Assembly (NCBI RefSeq): GCF_002072105.2
Contig: NZ_MTBC01000004.1
Location: 282,913-346,912 of the forward strand
Origin: Croceivirga radicis
GTDB taxonomy: Bacteria > Bacteroidota > Bacteroidia > Flavobacteriales > Flavobacteriaceae
Length of the DNA: 64,000 nucleotides
Direction: 5' to 3'
The notes below the pieces were generated by a model. It was not told the DNA's origin. It made no database searches and saw only the letters and a list, made by a program, of their open reading frames with translations. A program made the position numbers and the translations under genes. Numbering within the stretch: the stretch's first letter is position 1; the number at the start of each line of letters is the position of its first letter. Of the stretch, positions 27,319-36,700 are shown piece by piece.

Positions 27319-28464
27319 ATGAGTTCATTAAAAATTTCCATATTTATTTATTCATTGGCTGGCGGCGGTGCGGAACGCGCTATGTCTTATCTCCTAAACT
27401 ACTTAGAAGAACATCAATACCCGGTAGTTTTGGTACTTATGAACGATACTATTGCCTATCCAATTCCCAGTACAATAGATACCTATTATTTAGAAAAATC
27501 TAATCCAAATGAGTCGGGTATATTAAAATTACTTAAGCTCCCCTATCTAGCCTTCAAATACGCAAGGTTACTTAAAACATTACAAATTACCCATTCTTTT
27601 AGCTTATTAACTAGACCCTGTTATATCAACATCATGGCAAGGTGGTTCACTAAACACCAATACAAGCTAATTATCAGCGAAAGAAGTTTTCCAACTAAAC
27701 AGTATGCCGGCAATCATTTACAAGCAAAGATCAATCGTTTTATGGTAAAATGGTTATACCCCAAGGCCGATGCTATTTTAAGTAATGCTAAGGCAAGTAA
27801 AATTGATTTGGTAACGCATTTTAAAATACCTAAGGAAAAAATTAGCTATATATACAACCCAATAGATTTAGATAAGATTAGCGGCATTGTACCGAACAAT
27901 GATTTTTATGATTCCAACTATATTAACCTTGTTACGGTGGGCCGCTTAATGACCGTAAAAAACCATTCGTTTTTAATTAAGGCCATGGAGCCTTTTAAAA
28001 ATGTGCGCTTGTATATTTTTGGTGATGGAGAATTATATGACCAGCTAAAAACCCAAATCATGGCTTTGAATCTAGAAAATAATGTTTTTCTCATGGGTTT
28101 TGAACAGAATCCTTTTACCTATCTAAAGGCAGCAGATATCTTTGTCCTATCCTCTATATTTGAAGGATTTCCAAATGTTTTAATGGAAGCGCTTTCTTGT
28201 GGCTTGCCAGTTATTAGTACCAATTGCCAATCTGGTCCAGATGAAATGTTGGAGTTAGAGCAAGCTACCGATCAGGATATTATGTTTACCAAATATGGTA
28301 TTCTTACCCCCGTAAATAATTTAGAGCTTATGCAAAAAGCAATCGCCTTTATGATTGCGAATCCAGAATTCAGAAAATCCTGTACAGAAAACGCTCCAAA
28401 ACGTATTAAAGCTTACGATAAAAATCATATTCTTAAACAATATTGCGAATACATTCTTGCCTAA
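27319..28464 (+). CDS. GT4 glycosyltransferase
   Basis: A 381-residue GT-B enzyme with YSLAGGGAERAMSYLLNYL at the N-terminus, VTVGRLMTVKNHSFLIKAM near 211 and the EX7E motif EGFPNVLMEALSCG near 285. The general form is that of GalNAc or galactosyl transferases of the PglJ/PglH group. It lies 10 bp after the amidotransferase gene and 4 bp before the next glycosyltransferase. Confidence 0.87.
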   Translation: MSSLKISIFIYSLAGGGAERAMSYLLNYLEEHQYPVVLVLMNDTIAYPIPSTIDTYYLEKSNPNESGILKLLKLPYLAFKYARLLKTLQITHSFSLLTRPCYINIMARWFTKHQYKLIISERSFPTKQYAGNHLQAKINRFMVKWLYPKADAILSNAKASKIDLVTHFKIPKEKISYIYNPIDLDKISGIVPNNDFYDSNYINLVTVGRLMTVKNHSFLIKAMEPFKNVRLYIFGDGELYDQLKTQIMALNLENNVFLMGFEQNPFTYLKAADIFVLSSIFEGFPNVLMEALSCGLPVISTNCQSGPDEMLELEQATDQDIMFTKYGILTPVNNLELMQKAIAFMIANPEFRKSCTENAPKRIKAYDKNHILKQYCEYILA

Positions 28465-28468
28465 CTTC

Positions 28469-29647
28469 ATGAATACCGAACAAAACAAACCTAAAATTAT
28501 TAGAACTGCTGCGGTACCTAGTTCCTTACACGGTCTTTTACATGGGCAATTGGCTTTCTTAAACCAGTATTATACCGTAATTGGGGTTGCAAGTAAAGGC
28601 CCGCTATTGCAAGAAACCGCCAAAAGAGAAGGGATAAGAACAAAAGCAATTACCATAAGGAGAAACATTAGTCCTATACAAGATTTGAAGAGCCTGTTTG
28701 TTTTGTATCTATTTTTAAAAAGAGAAAAACCACTTTTAGTTCACTCTATTACACCTAAAGCAGGATTATTGAGTATGGTAGCTGCCTATTTTGCAGGTGT
28801 ACCCTACCGCCTACATACTTTTACTGGTCTAATATTTCCAACTCAAACCGGTTTAAAAAAAAAGCTTCTTATCTTTTTTGATCGTATTATTTGTAAAGCA
28901 GCCACACATATTTACCCAGAAGGTAATGGGGTTAAAAAAGATTTACAAAATTATAGAATTACAAAAAAACCTTTAAAAATCATAGCCTATGGCAACGTAA
29001 ATGGTATTAACTTAAATCACTTTGATCCTGAACGCTACACGCCAACCGAGATTAACACTATAAAAGCTACGCTCTGTATTCCTAAAAACCATATTGTTTT
29101 TGTTTATGTGGGTAGACTTGTAAATGACAAGGGAATAAATGAACTGGCCACAGCTTATGCAACCCTAAAAAATAAGTACGATAACTGTTCCTTACTATTG
29201 GTTGGGAGTGCAGAAGGTGAAACCGACCTACTACCCAAGAAAACACTTGCCTTATTAAGTACAGTTCCAAATCTTATAAGTGTAGGGCAACAAAAAGATA
29301 TAAGACCTTTTTTGGCTGTTAGCAATCTGTTTGTTTTCCCTAGTTACAGAGAGGGGTTTCCAAATGTTGTTCTAGAAGCCTGTGCAATGCAATTGCCTTG
29401 TATTGTCACCAATATTAACGGAAGTAATGAAATCATCACACATAACGTTAACGGTACCGTCATTCCAGCACAAAATACAGATGCCCTAATAGATGCCATG
29501 CAAAGTTATTTGCAAAATCCAGAACTCATCCAGAAACATAAGGAAGGTACACGCCAACTGATAATAGAAAAATTTGAACGTAGCTTTGTTTGGAATGAAA
29601 TCTTAAAAGAATATCAAAGTATTATAAATACACAAACGCAAGAATAA
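28469..29647 (+). CDS. GT4 glycosyltransferase (PglA/WbpX-like branch)
   Basis: A 392-residue glycosyltransferase. The start is set at 28469 because codons upstream overlap the previous gene and show no family similarity. The N-terminus lacks the GGAE loop and instead has SSLHGLLHGQLAFL and HSITPKAGLLSMVAAYFAGVPYRLHTFTG, seen in PglA-like enzymes that add the second sugar onto the initiating residue. VYVGRLVNDKGINEL near 208 and EGFPNVVLEACAMQ near 291 are the GT4 core motifs. It precedes the unknown PLP-fold protein and the PglC-type transferase, in keeping with an early step. Confidence 0.86.
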   Translation: MNTEQNKPKIIRTAAVPSSLHGLLHGQLAFLNQYYTVIGVASKGPLLQETAKREGIRTKAITIRRNISPIQDLKSLFVLYLFLKREKPLLVHSITPKAGLLSMVAAYFAGVPYRLHTFTGLIFPTQTGLKKKLLIFFDRIICKAATHIYPEGNGVKKDLQNYRITKKPLKIIAYGNVNGINLNHFDPERYTPTEINTIKATLCIPKNHIVFVYVGRLVNDKGINELATAYATLKNKYDNCSLLLVGSAEGETDLLPKKTLALLSTVPNLISVGQQKDIRPFLAVSNLFVFPSYREGFPNVVLEACAMQLPCIVTNINGSNEIITHNVNGTVIPAQNTDALIDAMQSYLQNPELIQKHKEGTRQLIIEKFERSFVWNEILKEYQSIINTQTQE

Positions 29648-29654
29648 TTTTATA

Positions 29655-30707
29655 ATGATTGGATACGGCTCCTTTTTTCATGAAATTGGTTTAAAAGACA
29701 CGCCAAAGCAAACAATTGTCCCTTTTAAAGACCATCTTTTTTTCTATGCCGGCAGGTATGCCATTAAATACATTTTGGAATGTATCAAAAAACACCAAAA
29801 CATAGCCACCATATGGTTACCGGAGTATTATTGCCCGTACGTTAAAGACTGGATGCATAAAAATTTCACCCAAATCAAATACTATCCGGTAGATCCTTTT
29901 GCCCATGAACCACAGATCCCTTGGTCTTATTTCTTACCTACCGATGTTGTATTATTAAATAACTATTGGGGGTTACACCAATTTAACCCTCCTATGGTAA
30001 AGGAGCGCCCTTTAATCGTAGAGGATCATTCCCACGGATGGTTAAGTGCTGGTGCACTAAATAGTAAAGCGGATTTCTGCGTGGCTTCTTTACGTAAGAC
30101 CGTACCGCTACCATTGGGCGGCATAGTTTGGAAACCTAACAATAGCCGTTTACAAATACCGTTAAAAGAACCTGATCTTTTAGAAGATCACGATTTTACG
30201 GATTTAGCGTTGGCTTGGGATACCATGGCCAAAGCCATGCACAGTAAAGCAACTTGCCGTACCGAGCAAGACAAGCAAAACTATTTACAAACCTATGCCC
30301 AAGGAGAAGCAATACTTAAGCAGACCATGCGCGTAACCACCATGGCGCCAGAACACCAGAAGGCTTTGGAACTTTTTGTGTTTAAAGACTACAATAAGGT
30401 GAAAAAAGACAATTTAAATAAACTATACTCTTTATTACGCCCTAGTATACACTTTAAGATATTGGCAAAACCAGAAACCACTCCCTTTGGTTTGATTCTT
30501 TTATTCAAGGACAGAAAAACCATGCTTTTATGTAAAGACCACCTCATAAAAAACAAGCTATTCCCTGCAGAGCTTTGGCCAGATAATCTTTTAAACTTAC
30601 CATACAATTGTATGTTGAATATTCATGTAGATTTGCGCTACACACCAGTTGATATGCAGCGCATGGCTAACATTATAAACCAATGGAACCCCGATAATCA
30701 TGTATAA
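29655..30707 (+). CDS. unrecognised protein, possible PLP aminotransferase fold
   Basis: A 350-residue soluble protein I cannot assign to a named family. Several features recall DegT-type PLP enzymes: YAGRYAIKYILE near 31 as a cradle helix, IWLPEYYCPYV, VVLLNNYWGLHQF, IVEDHSHGW near 121 in place of IEDSAEA, and SLRKTVPLPLGG near 145, where the Lys occupies the position of the PLP lysine. Sequence in the C-terminal third is not informative. Its place between an early glycosyltransferase and the initiating transferase (8-bp overlap with the latter) suggests an aminosugar or amino-acid modification step. The fold assignment is inference. Confidence 0.55.
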   Translation: MIGYGSFFHEIGLKDTPKQTIVPFKDHLFFYAGRYAIKYILECIKKHQNIATIWLPEYYCPYVKDWMHKNFTQIKYYPVDPFAHEPQIPWSYFLPTDVVLLNNYWGLHQFNPPMVKERPLIVEDHSHGWLSAGALNSKADFCVASLRKTVPLPLGGIVWKPNNSRLQIPLKEPDLLEDHDFTDLALAWDTMAKAMHSKATCRTEQDKQNYLQTYAQGEAILKQTMRVTTMAPEHQKALELFVFKDYNKVKKDNLNKLYSLLRPSIHFKILAKPETTPFGLILLFKDRKTMLLCKDHLIKNKLFPAELWPDNLLNLPYNCMLNIHVDLRYTPVDMQRMANIINQWNPDNHV

Positions 30708-31347
30708 AAACTACTTTAAACGTCCGCTAGACATTTTAATGGCACTAACCGCCCTAATCTTATTTGCACCAGTGATGTTGCTTACGGCCATAGTCTTAGC
30801 TATTGGTTTTAAGGAAAGTCCGTTTTTTACTCAACGTAGACCCGGTAAGAACGAAAAGATTTTTGCCGTTCTTAAGTTTAAGACCATGAACAGTAAAACA
30901 GATGCCCATGGAAATTTTTTGCCAGATACGGATAGGCTTACCCCCTTAGGTATTTTTATTAGAAAAACCTCTTTGGATGAGCTACCACAACTTATAAACG
31001 TATTAAAAGGCGATATGAGTTTAATAGGCCCGCGCCCCCTTTTAATAAGGTACTTACCCTATTATACGGAAGAAGAAAGAAAACGTTTTTTATTAAAACC
31101 CGGAATAACAGGGTTAGCCCAGGTTTCTGGTAGAAATTTTATTAGCTGGGAGGATAAGTTTAAAAAGGACGTGGAGTATTTGGAAAACCTGTCCTTTACC
31201 ATGGATCTTAAAATAATTTGGCTCACCATACTCAAAATTTTTAAGTCTGATGGTATCGAGGTAGACCCAAACAGCAACCCTGTTATGTTAGCCATGGACA
31301 TTGCTCGTAAAGATTGGCCAGAATTTAAGCATTTATCAAAAGACTAG
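30700..31347 (+). CDS. initiating phosphoglycosyl transferase (PglC-type)
   Basis: A 215-residue monotopic sugar transferase that moves a sugar phosphate onto undecaprenyl phosphate, starting each repeat unit at the inner membrane. The single N-terminal re-entrant hydrophobic helix is at about 12-36; the basic QRRPGKNEKIF motif, KFKTMN, the acidic active-site pair in TSLDELPQL near 95, SLIGPRPLL and GITGLAQVSGRN follow. It lacks the extra N-terminal membrane domain of WbaP, as PglC does. PglC enzymes often use UDP-bacillosamine-type donors, consistent with the dehydratase/aminotransferase pair. Confidence 0.92.
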   Translation: MYKNYFKRPLDILMALTALILFAPVMLLTAIVLAIGFKESPFFTQRRPGKNEKIFAVLKFKTMNSKTDAHGNFLPDTDRLTPLGIFIRKTSLDELPQLINVLKGDMSLIGPRPLLIRYLPYYTEEERKRFLLKPGITGLAQVSGRNFISWEDKFKKDVEYLENLSFTMDLKIIWLTILKIFKSDGIEVDPNSNPVMLAMDIARKDWPEFKHLSKD

Positions 31348-31351
31348 GGTC

Positions 31352-32479
31352 ATGAAGATTGTATTCATAGTTATGCGTATAGGTAAGGATGGCCTTGCCA
31401 CCAATATACAACAGCTAACCCATGGTCTGGTACACCAAGGACATGCGGTTAGCATTTTAACCAGCGGATTTAAAAAAGGAACCTCAACGGACGACCAGTT
31501 CTTTACGGACCTGAAAAAAGAATTCAATATCTTGGGCGTACCGCTCATTTATTTTAAAGAACCTAAAGGCAACCCCCTACAAAAAGTTTTAGGTTTAGTC
31601 GCATTAATATCTGGTATACGAAAACACCTAAACCAAATAAAACCCGATATTATACATTGCCATTCACCAAACCTAACTTTTATCCCTAAGTTATTGGGCA
31701 AAAAATTTGTTTCTACCGTACATGCAGATACCATAACGCCAAATTGGCGTTATAAACATCCAGACTTACTGATCGCGGTAAGTGAAGGATCTAAAGATTT
31801 TACCCAAAGGGTGATGCACTCACCGCCAGAAAGTATACGATTGGTATACCACGGTATACCCAAACGCTTTGCACAAGCCGAATCACGGGAAGACCAAATT
31901 GCCCTTAAGCAAAAACATCATATACCAGATCAAAAAGTTATTCTTGGATTTGTAGGTAGGATTACCCCCATGAAAGGGACAGATATCTTATTGAATGCCT
32001 TGGGAAAGGCTACAAAAGAAAAAACCAAACAACAAGTACATTTGGTTTTTGTTGGCGACTATCAAACAGAAAAAGACAAAATTTGGTTGGCCAAACTATT
32101 GAAAGAAAATAATTTGGAAGAGCAATTTACCTTAGTTCCATTTTGCGACCCTAAACCATACTATCAGCTGTTCGACGTTTTTGTACTACCCTCTAGGTCT
32201 GACACCTTTGGTCTAGTGGCCGTGGAAGCAATGATGAGTGGCTGTTGTACCATTAGATCAAATGGGTTTGGTGCAATTGACCAAATAGAACATGGTAAAA
32301 ACGGTTTTATTTTTGACACCGAGGATTTTACGGTCCTGGGCGGCCTTTTGGACCAAGTGATTCAAGACAAAGAACTACGCCAAAGATTAGGTAGCAATGC
32401 AAAAGATACTGCTATGGAACGGTTTACCTTGGATAAAATGGTCTCCAATACCCTAGCGGTATACCAAGAACTGTTATAA
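31352..32479 (+). CDS. GT4 glycosyltransferase
   Basis: A 375-residue GT-B enzyme and the last gene of the assembly operon. Translation most likely begins at the ATG at 31352, 4 bp after the PglC-type stop, giving the family start KIVFIVMRIGKDGLATNIQQL. LGFVGRITPMKGTDILL near 203 begins the donor domain; the EX7E region reads SDTFGLVAVEAMMSGC near 286. It differs from the other GT4 genes of the cluster and looks closer to the mannosyl or glucosyl GT4 types. A long hairpin follows directly. Confidence 0.86.
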   Translation: MKIVFIVMRIGKDGLATNIQQLTHGLVHQGHAVSILTSGFKKGTSTDDQFFTDLKKEFNILGVPLIYFKEPKGNPLQKVLGLVALISGIRKHLNQIKPDIIHCHSPNLTFIPKLLGKKFVSTVHADTITPNWRYKHPDLLIAVSEGSKDFTQRVMHSPPESIRLVYHGIPKRFAQAESREDQIALKQKHHIPDQKVILGFVGRITPMKGTDILLNALGKATKEKTKQQVHLVFVGDYQTEKDKIWLAKLLKENNLEEQFTLVPFCDPKPYYQLFDVFVLPSRSDTFGLVAVEAMMSGCCTIRSNGFGAIDQIEHGKNGFIFDTEDFTVLGGLLDQVIQDKELRQRLGSNAKDTAMERFTLDKMVSNTLAVYQELL

Positions 32480-32480
32480 A

Positions 32481-32520
32481 GTTCCATCCAAAACCAAATG
32501 AATTTGATTTTGGATAGAAC
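32481..32520. terminator. long hairpin between convergent genes
   Basis: The arms gttc-ca-tccaaaa-c-caaat and atttg-a-ttttgga-ta-gaac pair with two small internal mismatches around a 2-nt loop. It begins 2 bp after the last assembly gene and 10 bp before the end of the facing acyltransferase gene. There is no strong T run, so a bidirectional terminator is likely but not certain. Confidence 0.6.
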
Positions 32521-32529
32521 CATAATGTT

Positions 32530-33627
32530 TTAAACTTTTTGACGATAAGCCGGAAAAAAACCAGAGGTACCGTTTTTGTCTATAAAAGAAGCAGCGTTTA
32601 CAACCCCTACTTGTTGTAGCAATAAGGTATATACCTCTTTATTTATTATCTTACGACCGGTATAGAAATCGATATCCGGATGATGGGGAAAATATTTTTT
32701 CTTGTAAAGATAAAGATTGTCTTCCTTGCTATTAGATAAACCACCACCAATCATGTAAAAGGTGAGTCCATTCTCTCCTGCCCATTTTATGGCCGATATT
32801 TTTAAATACTCGTTTGGGCGTTTTTTAAAATGATTGGAATCCGTACCGCCTAAGAATGAGAACAAGGTATCTTGAGACACCAAGAAAAATTCTGTTGAAA
32901 TAGGTTCTCCTGTTTCATCATAGACTAAGCCTATAGCACATTTTTCTGTATTGTTGGCACAAATAGCCTTAAAGTATTCTAGTGTATGGTAGAACGAGTC
33001 TACTGCAGATCGGCGGTCCATAGTCCCTATGTAAACTTGATAAAAATCTGCTATTTTTTCTGCTGGAATCGTTTTATAATGCAGTTCAAATTTTAGCCCT
33101 AGTTTTTCTGCCTTTCTAAACTGGTTACGCGTATTTGGCTTCTGACCACTCCAAAACGCGTCCCAATCCGTTATATTACCCTGAACATTGAATAGTGTAT
33201 GTACCACATCGCCATCATAGTACTTATGGTTTCCGTAAAAGTTAAACCGCAAAAACTCTGAAATTATATTATTTCGCTCATACCAACAATGTAACTGTTT
33301 CCAAAATAAACGTTGTTGTTCTTTACCAAATTCTTTATTAAAAAAAGGACCGTTGTAACCCCATGGGCTGGTAACATCGAAATAAGTAGTTTTTTTAATT
33401 TTACGCAGAAAAAAAGGCATTACCGCCATAATCTCCATAGCTGTATTACGATAAATAGCCGCGCAAAGTGTTTGTTCTTCATCTTGGCTATTATTAAGCA
33501 ATTCAAAACAATAATACGGGCTATCACAAGCTATACTTTTCAATGCCCGTTTATACTCCTTTATTGCGGTTGTATTAGTTAATTTTATTACTTGTAAATG
33601 TTCTATTACAGCGGTACCAACTTCCAT
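32530..33627 (-). CDS. FemAB/GNAT-like acyltransferase
   Basis: A 365-residue cytoplasmic protein of the Acetyltransf_6/FemAB-like GNAT group, often found in polysaccharide loci where it acylates an amino-sugar. Visible family marks are VTSPWGYNGPFF near 84, NQFRKAEKLGLKFEL near 163, the helix FYQVYIGTMDRR near 189, and the acceptor-side region FSFLGGTDSNHFKKRPNEYL and YMIGGGL (about 256-300). It is transcribed toward the assembly operon. If it acts on the polymer, it could replace the missing PglD-type acetylation step; this is conjecture. Confidence 0.75.
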   Translation of the reverse strand: MEVGTAVIEHLQVIKLTNTTAIKEYKRALKSIACDSPYYCFELLNNSQDEEQTLCAAIYRNTAMEIMAVMPFFLRKIKKTTYFDVTSPWGYNGPFFNKEFGKEQQRLFWKQLHCWYERNNIISEFLRFNFYGNHKYYDGDVVHTLFNVQGNITDWDAFWSGQKPNTRNQFRKAEKLGLKFELHYKTIPAEKIADFYQVYIGTMDRRSAVDSFYHTLEYFKAICANNTEKCAIGLVYDETGEPISTEFFLVSQDTLFSFLGGTDSNHFKKRPNEYLKISAIKWAGENGLTFYMIGGGLSNSKEDNLYLYKKKYFPHHPDIDFYTGRKIINKEVYTLLLQQVGVVNAASFIDKNGTSGFFPAYRQKV

Positions 33628-33743
33628 GAAAACTTTTTTTTACGAATTAATGGAAACAAATACAACCAAAAAAGAATAGTTGTCTTTTTTTGTTCAACAT
33701 AACAATTTACCTGTTCTATGACTATCCTTGAATTATACCTAGT

Positions 33744-36700
33744 TTATCTTAATAAAAGGTGCTTAGTGCCTAAAACGGTACCATCTTGTAGTTTAAGCAC
33801 CAAAATATGTATACCGCTACCCAACCCTGTTCTTAAAATAGTGGTATAATTATTCTTATATGTTTTATGCAAATTGCCAGTATTAACTAATTGGCCCGCT
33901 GCAGAGAATAAGTCAAAGTAAATAGTCCGATTTGTAATTTCTTGTGGCAAGCGAACATTTAATTGTCCTCCTAGCGCTAAAGGATTTGGGAAAACGGACA
34001 AACTTTGTATCGCTTCTTCTTTTTCTTCTAAAACCACTTTACTTTTTAACATTATGCCCGTGTCGTTATCTATCGCCTTAATTTCTATGGCGTTGACCAA
34101 AGGGTTCTCCGTTACATGGAGGAACTCCAAGTTCAATTCCCCGTCAGATACCGTTACCCGATGGCCCAACATTCCTCCGGAACGATGGCCGAACAGCGCT
34201 ACCAAGTCTACCTTAGAATGGACAACGCCTCCTTCCATGGAAACATCAAAGACCCGCTCACCTACTTCAGAGGTGCAACTGCACCAATTTCCCATATACA
34301 GGTTAACCTGATAGGTTCCGTTGGGCAAAGGAAAATCATAGGAGAGCTCCGGGGCAATGCCATCGTCCCAACGCTCGTTACGGAACAGGCCCTCATAGGT
34401 AGCGGCAGACATCCATGAAGGGATGGAAACATCACGATTGGCATACGATACATTGCTATTGTTGCCACCCAACCTACCCGAACTTACCTGATAGCCACCC
34501 ATGTCCTGGGCACCACCTCCGGCACCCGCCTGCCAGTCGGGACCACCGTCCGTTGCCAAGACCATTGGGCCAGATGCATTGATCCGGTAGTGCAAGGCCG
34601 GTATCGTAGGCACGGTACCGTCAAGTTCCGTAACCCGCCATTCAAATTCCGTTTGTACGGTCTCCGTACCTCGGGTGACCGTGACCACGACCGTATGTAA
34701 ACCATCCATTTGGGGGCCACCAATAGAACCCTGGTTAGATAAGGTTCCACTGATAATACCCGTGGTACTCTGCATTGCAAGACCGGTAGGTAGCCCTGAT
34801 GCCGCAAAAGTTATACCCGAGGCCGGATCGCCGCCCGTGGCAGATAACCGCAGGCTAACCGCGTCACCTTCCTTGGAAAGCTGATCGGGAACCGCGCTAA
34901 CTTGCAGAGGATCCGGAAATGGCGTCGGAACCGTATCCAAAGAATAAATCTCTATGGCGTTGACCAAAGGGTTCTCCGTTACATGGAGGAACTCCAAGTT
35001 CAATTCCCCGTCAGATACCGTTACCCGATGGCCCAACATTCCTCCGGAACGATGGCCGAACAGCGCTACCAAGTCTACCTTAGAATGGACAACGCCTCCT
35101 TCCATGGAAACATCAAAGACCCGCTCACCTACTTCAGAGGTGCAACTGCACCAATTTCCCATATACAGGTTAACCTGATAGGTTCCGTTGGGCAAAGGAA
35201 AATCATAGGAAAGCTCCGGGGCTATGCCATCGTCCCAACGCTCGTTACGGAACAGGCCCTCATAGGTAGCGGCAGACATCCATGAAGGGATGGAAACATC
35301 ACGATTGGCATACGATACATTGCTATTGTTGCCACCCAACCTACCCGAACTTACCTGATAGCCACCCATGTCCTGGGCACCACCTCCGGCACCCGCCTGC
35401 CAGTCGGGACCACCGTCCGTTGCCAAGACCATTGGGCCAGATGCATTGATCCGGTAGTGCAAGGCCGGTACCGTAGGCACGGTACCATCAAGTTCCGTAA
35501 TCCATTTTTCAATTAACGCAAGCCCCTTAGCATCTAATTGACTTTTAGCCAAAGGAGGCATCATGGTGTTTTCGTCTAAACTATTTAATCGATGAAACAA
35601 TATTGATTTATTAGGTTGACCAGATTTAAGTATAGCTTCGTCATTTGCTATATTAAGGGGTGTATTAACACCTGCTTGCAACAAATTGGTTTGATTTAGG
35701 TCTAAGAATGATTGCAAATCAAAATCACCTCTATTTCCTGTTCCGGGTTGATGACAATACGCACAATTTAAATCAAGGTAAGAACGAGCTTTATCCGCCG
35801 TACTTGCTGTTGGATTATCTATACTAGTATGTGTTAAATAGGTATCTGCTTTTGTATCATCAATTACCTCGTTTAAGATACCTAAGGCACTTAAAGTAAC
35901 TAATTGATTGCCTATTTCTCCTCCCTTACTACTGTAATCATATGTAGTGTTCAAATATCTAGTCCTTGTTCCTAAGGTTCCGCCAGAGTTGCTATTGTGA
36001 CAAGTGAGACACTCAGAATTATCTGGATAATGCCAATTAACAGTTTTAGTAGTGCCATTCTTAGTAGTAATACGAATTTCACGATCAAACCCAGATTGTT
36101 CTAAATAAGCTTCTGTGCCAGCCTCGTTCCATCTGTAGGTATAAAAATAAAAACTTCCATCTTCTCCCTTAACGGAAAACCTAGTTTCCATTTTTTGAGT
36201 TATTTGAGGGTTGTTTTCATTAACAGGATAATCAAAGTGTTTGATTAAAACGCTGCCAGTGGGAAAACTCCATGCACCAAGTTCCGAAAACTGGATTTGC
36301 TCGTTAGCCGTATCATGATTTCCATTGTTGGGAATTGCCATCCATCTTCTTTTAGAAGCCCCATCCGACCAAAAGTCATCAATCAATTTAAAAGGAATTA
36401 ATCCTTCAATAGGCGTTAAAGTTTCTAAATCAGAAAATGCTCCTACTTCAGACAACGTTGTGGGGATGTTATTGTAATCTGGTGTAGAAGATTTTAATTT
36501 ATATAATTTTACATTATTGCCTTGTTTTAAAAAGTAAAGCTCTCCGGCACTGTCTTGGCCAAAAGAAATTATATTTTCAGGTAAAAAATTTCCTAATAAT
36601 TCAAACGATCCTGTTTGAATGTCTACAGCCCAAATTTCCTCTCCATTTCCGTAATCTGCACAAATATATTTTCCATATAGCGAAGGAATGCTTGACCCTC

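Noticed and set aside
34054-35285. Plus-strand reading frames inside the malectin repeats
   Set aside because: They occur at the same relative place in both repeat copies, have no family similarity and are explained by the GC-rich antisense strand of the malectin codons.
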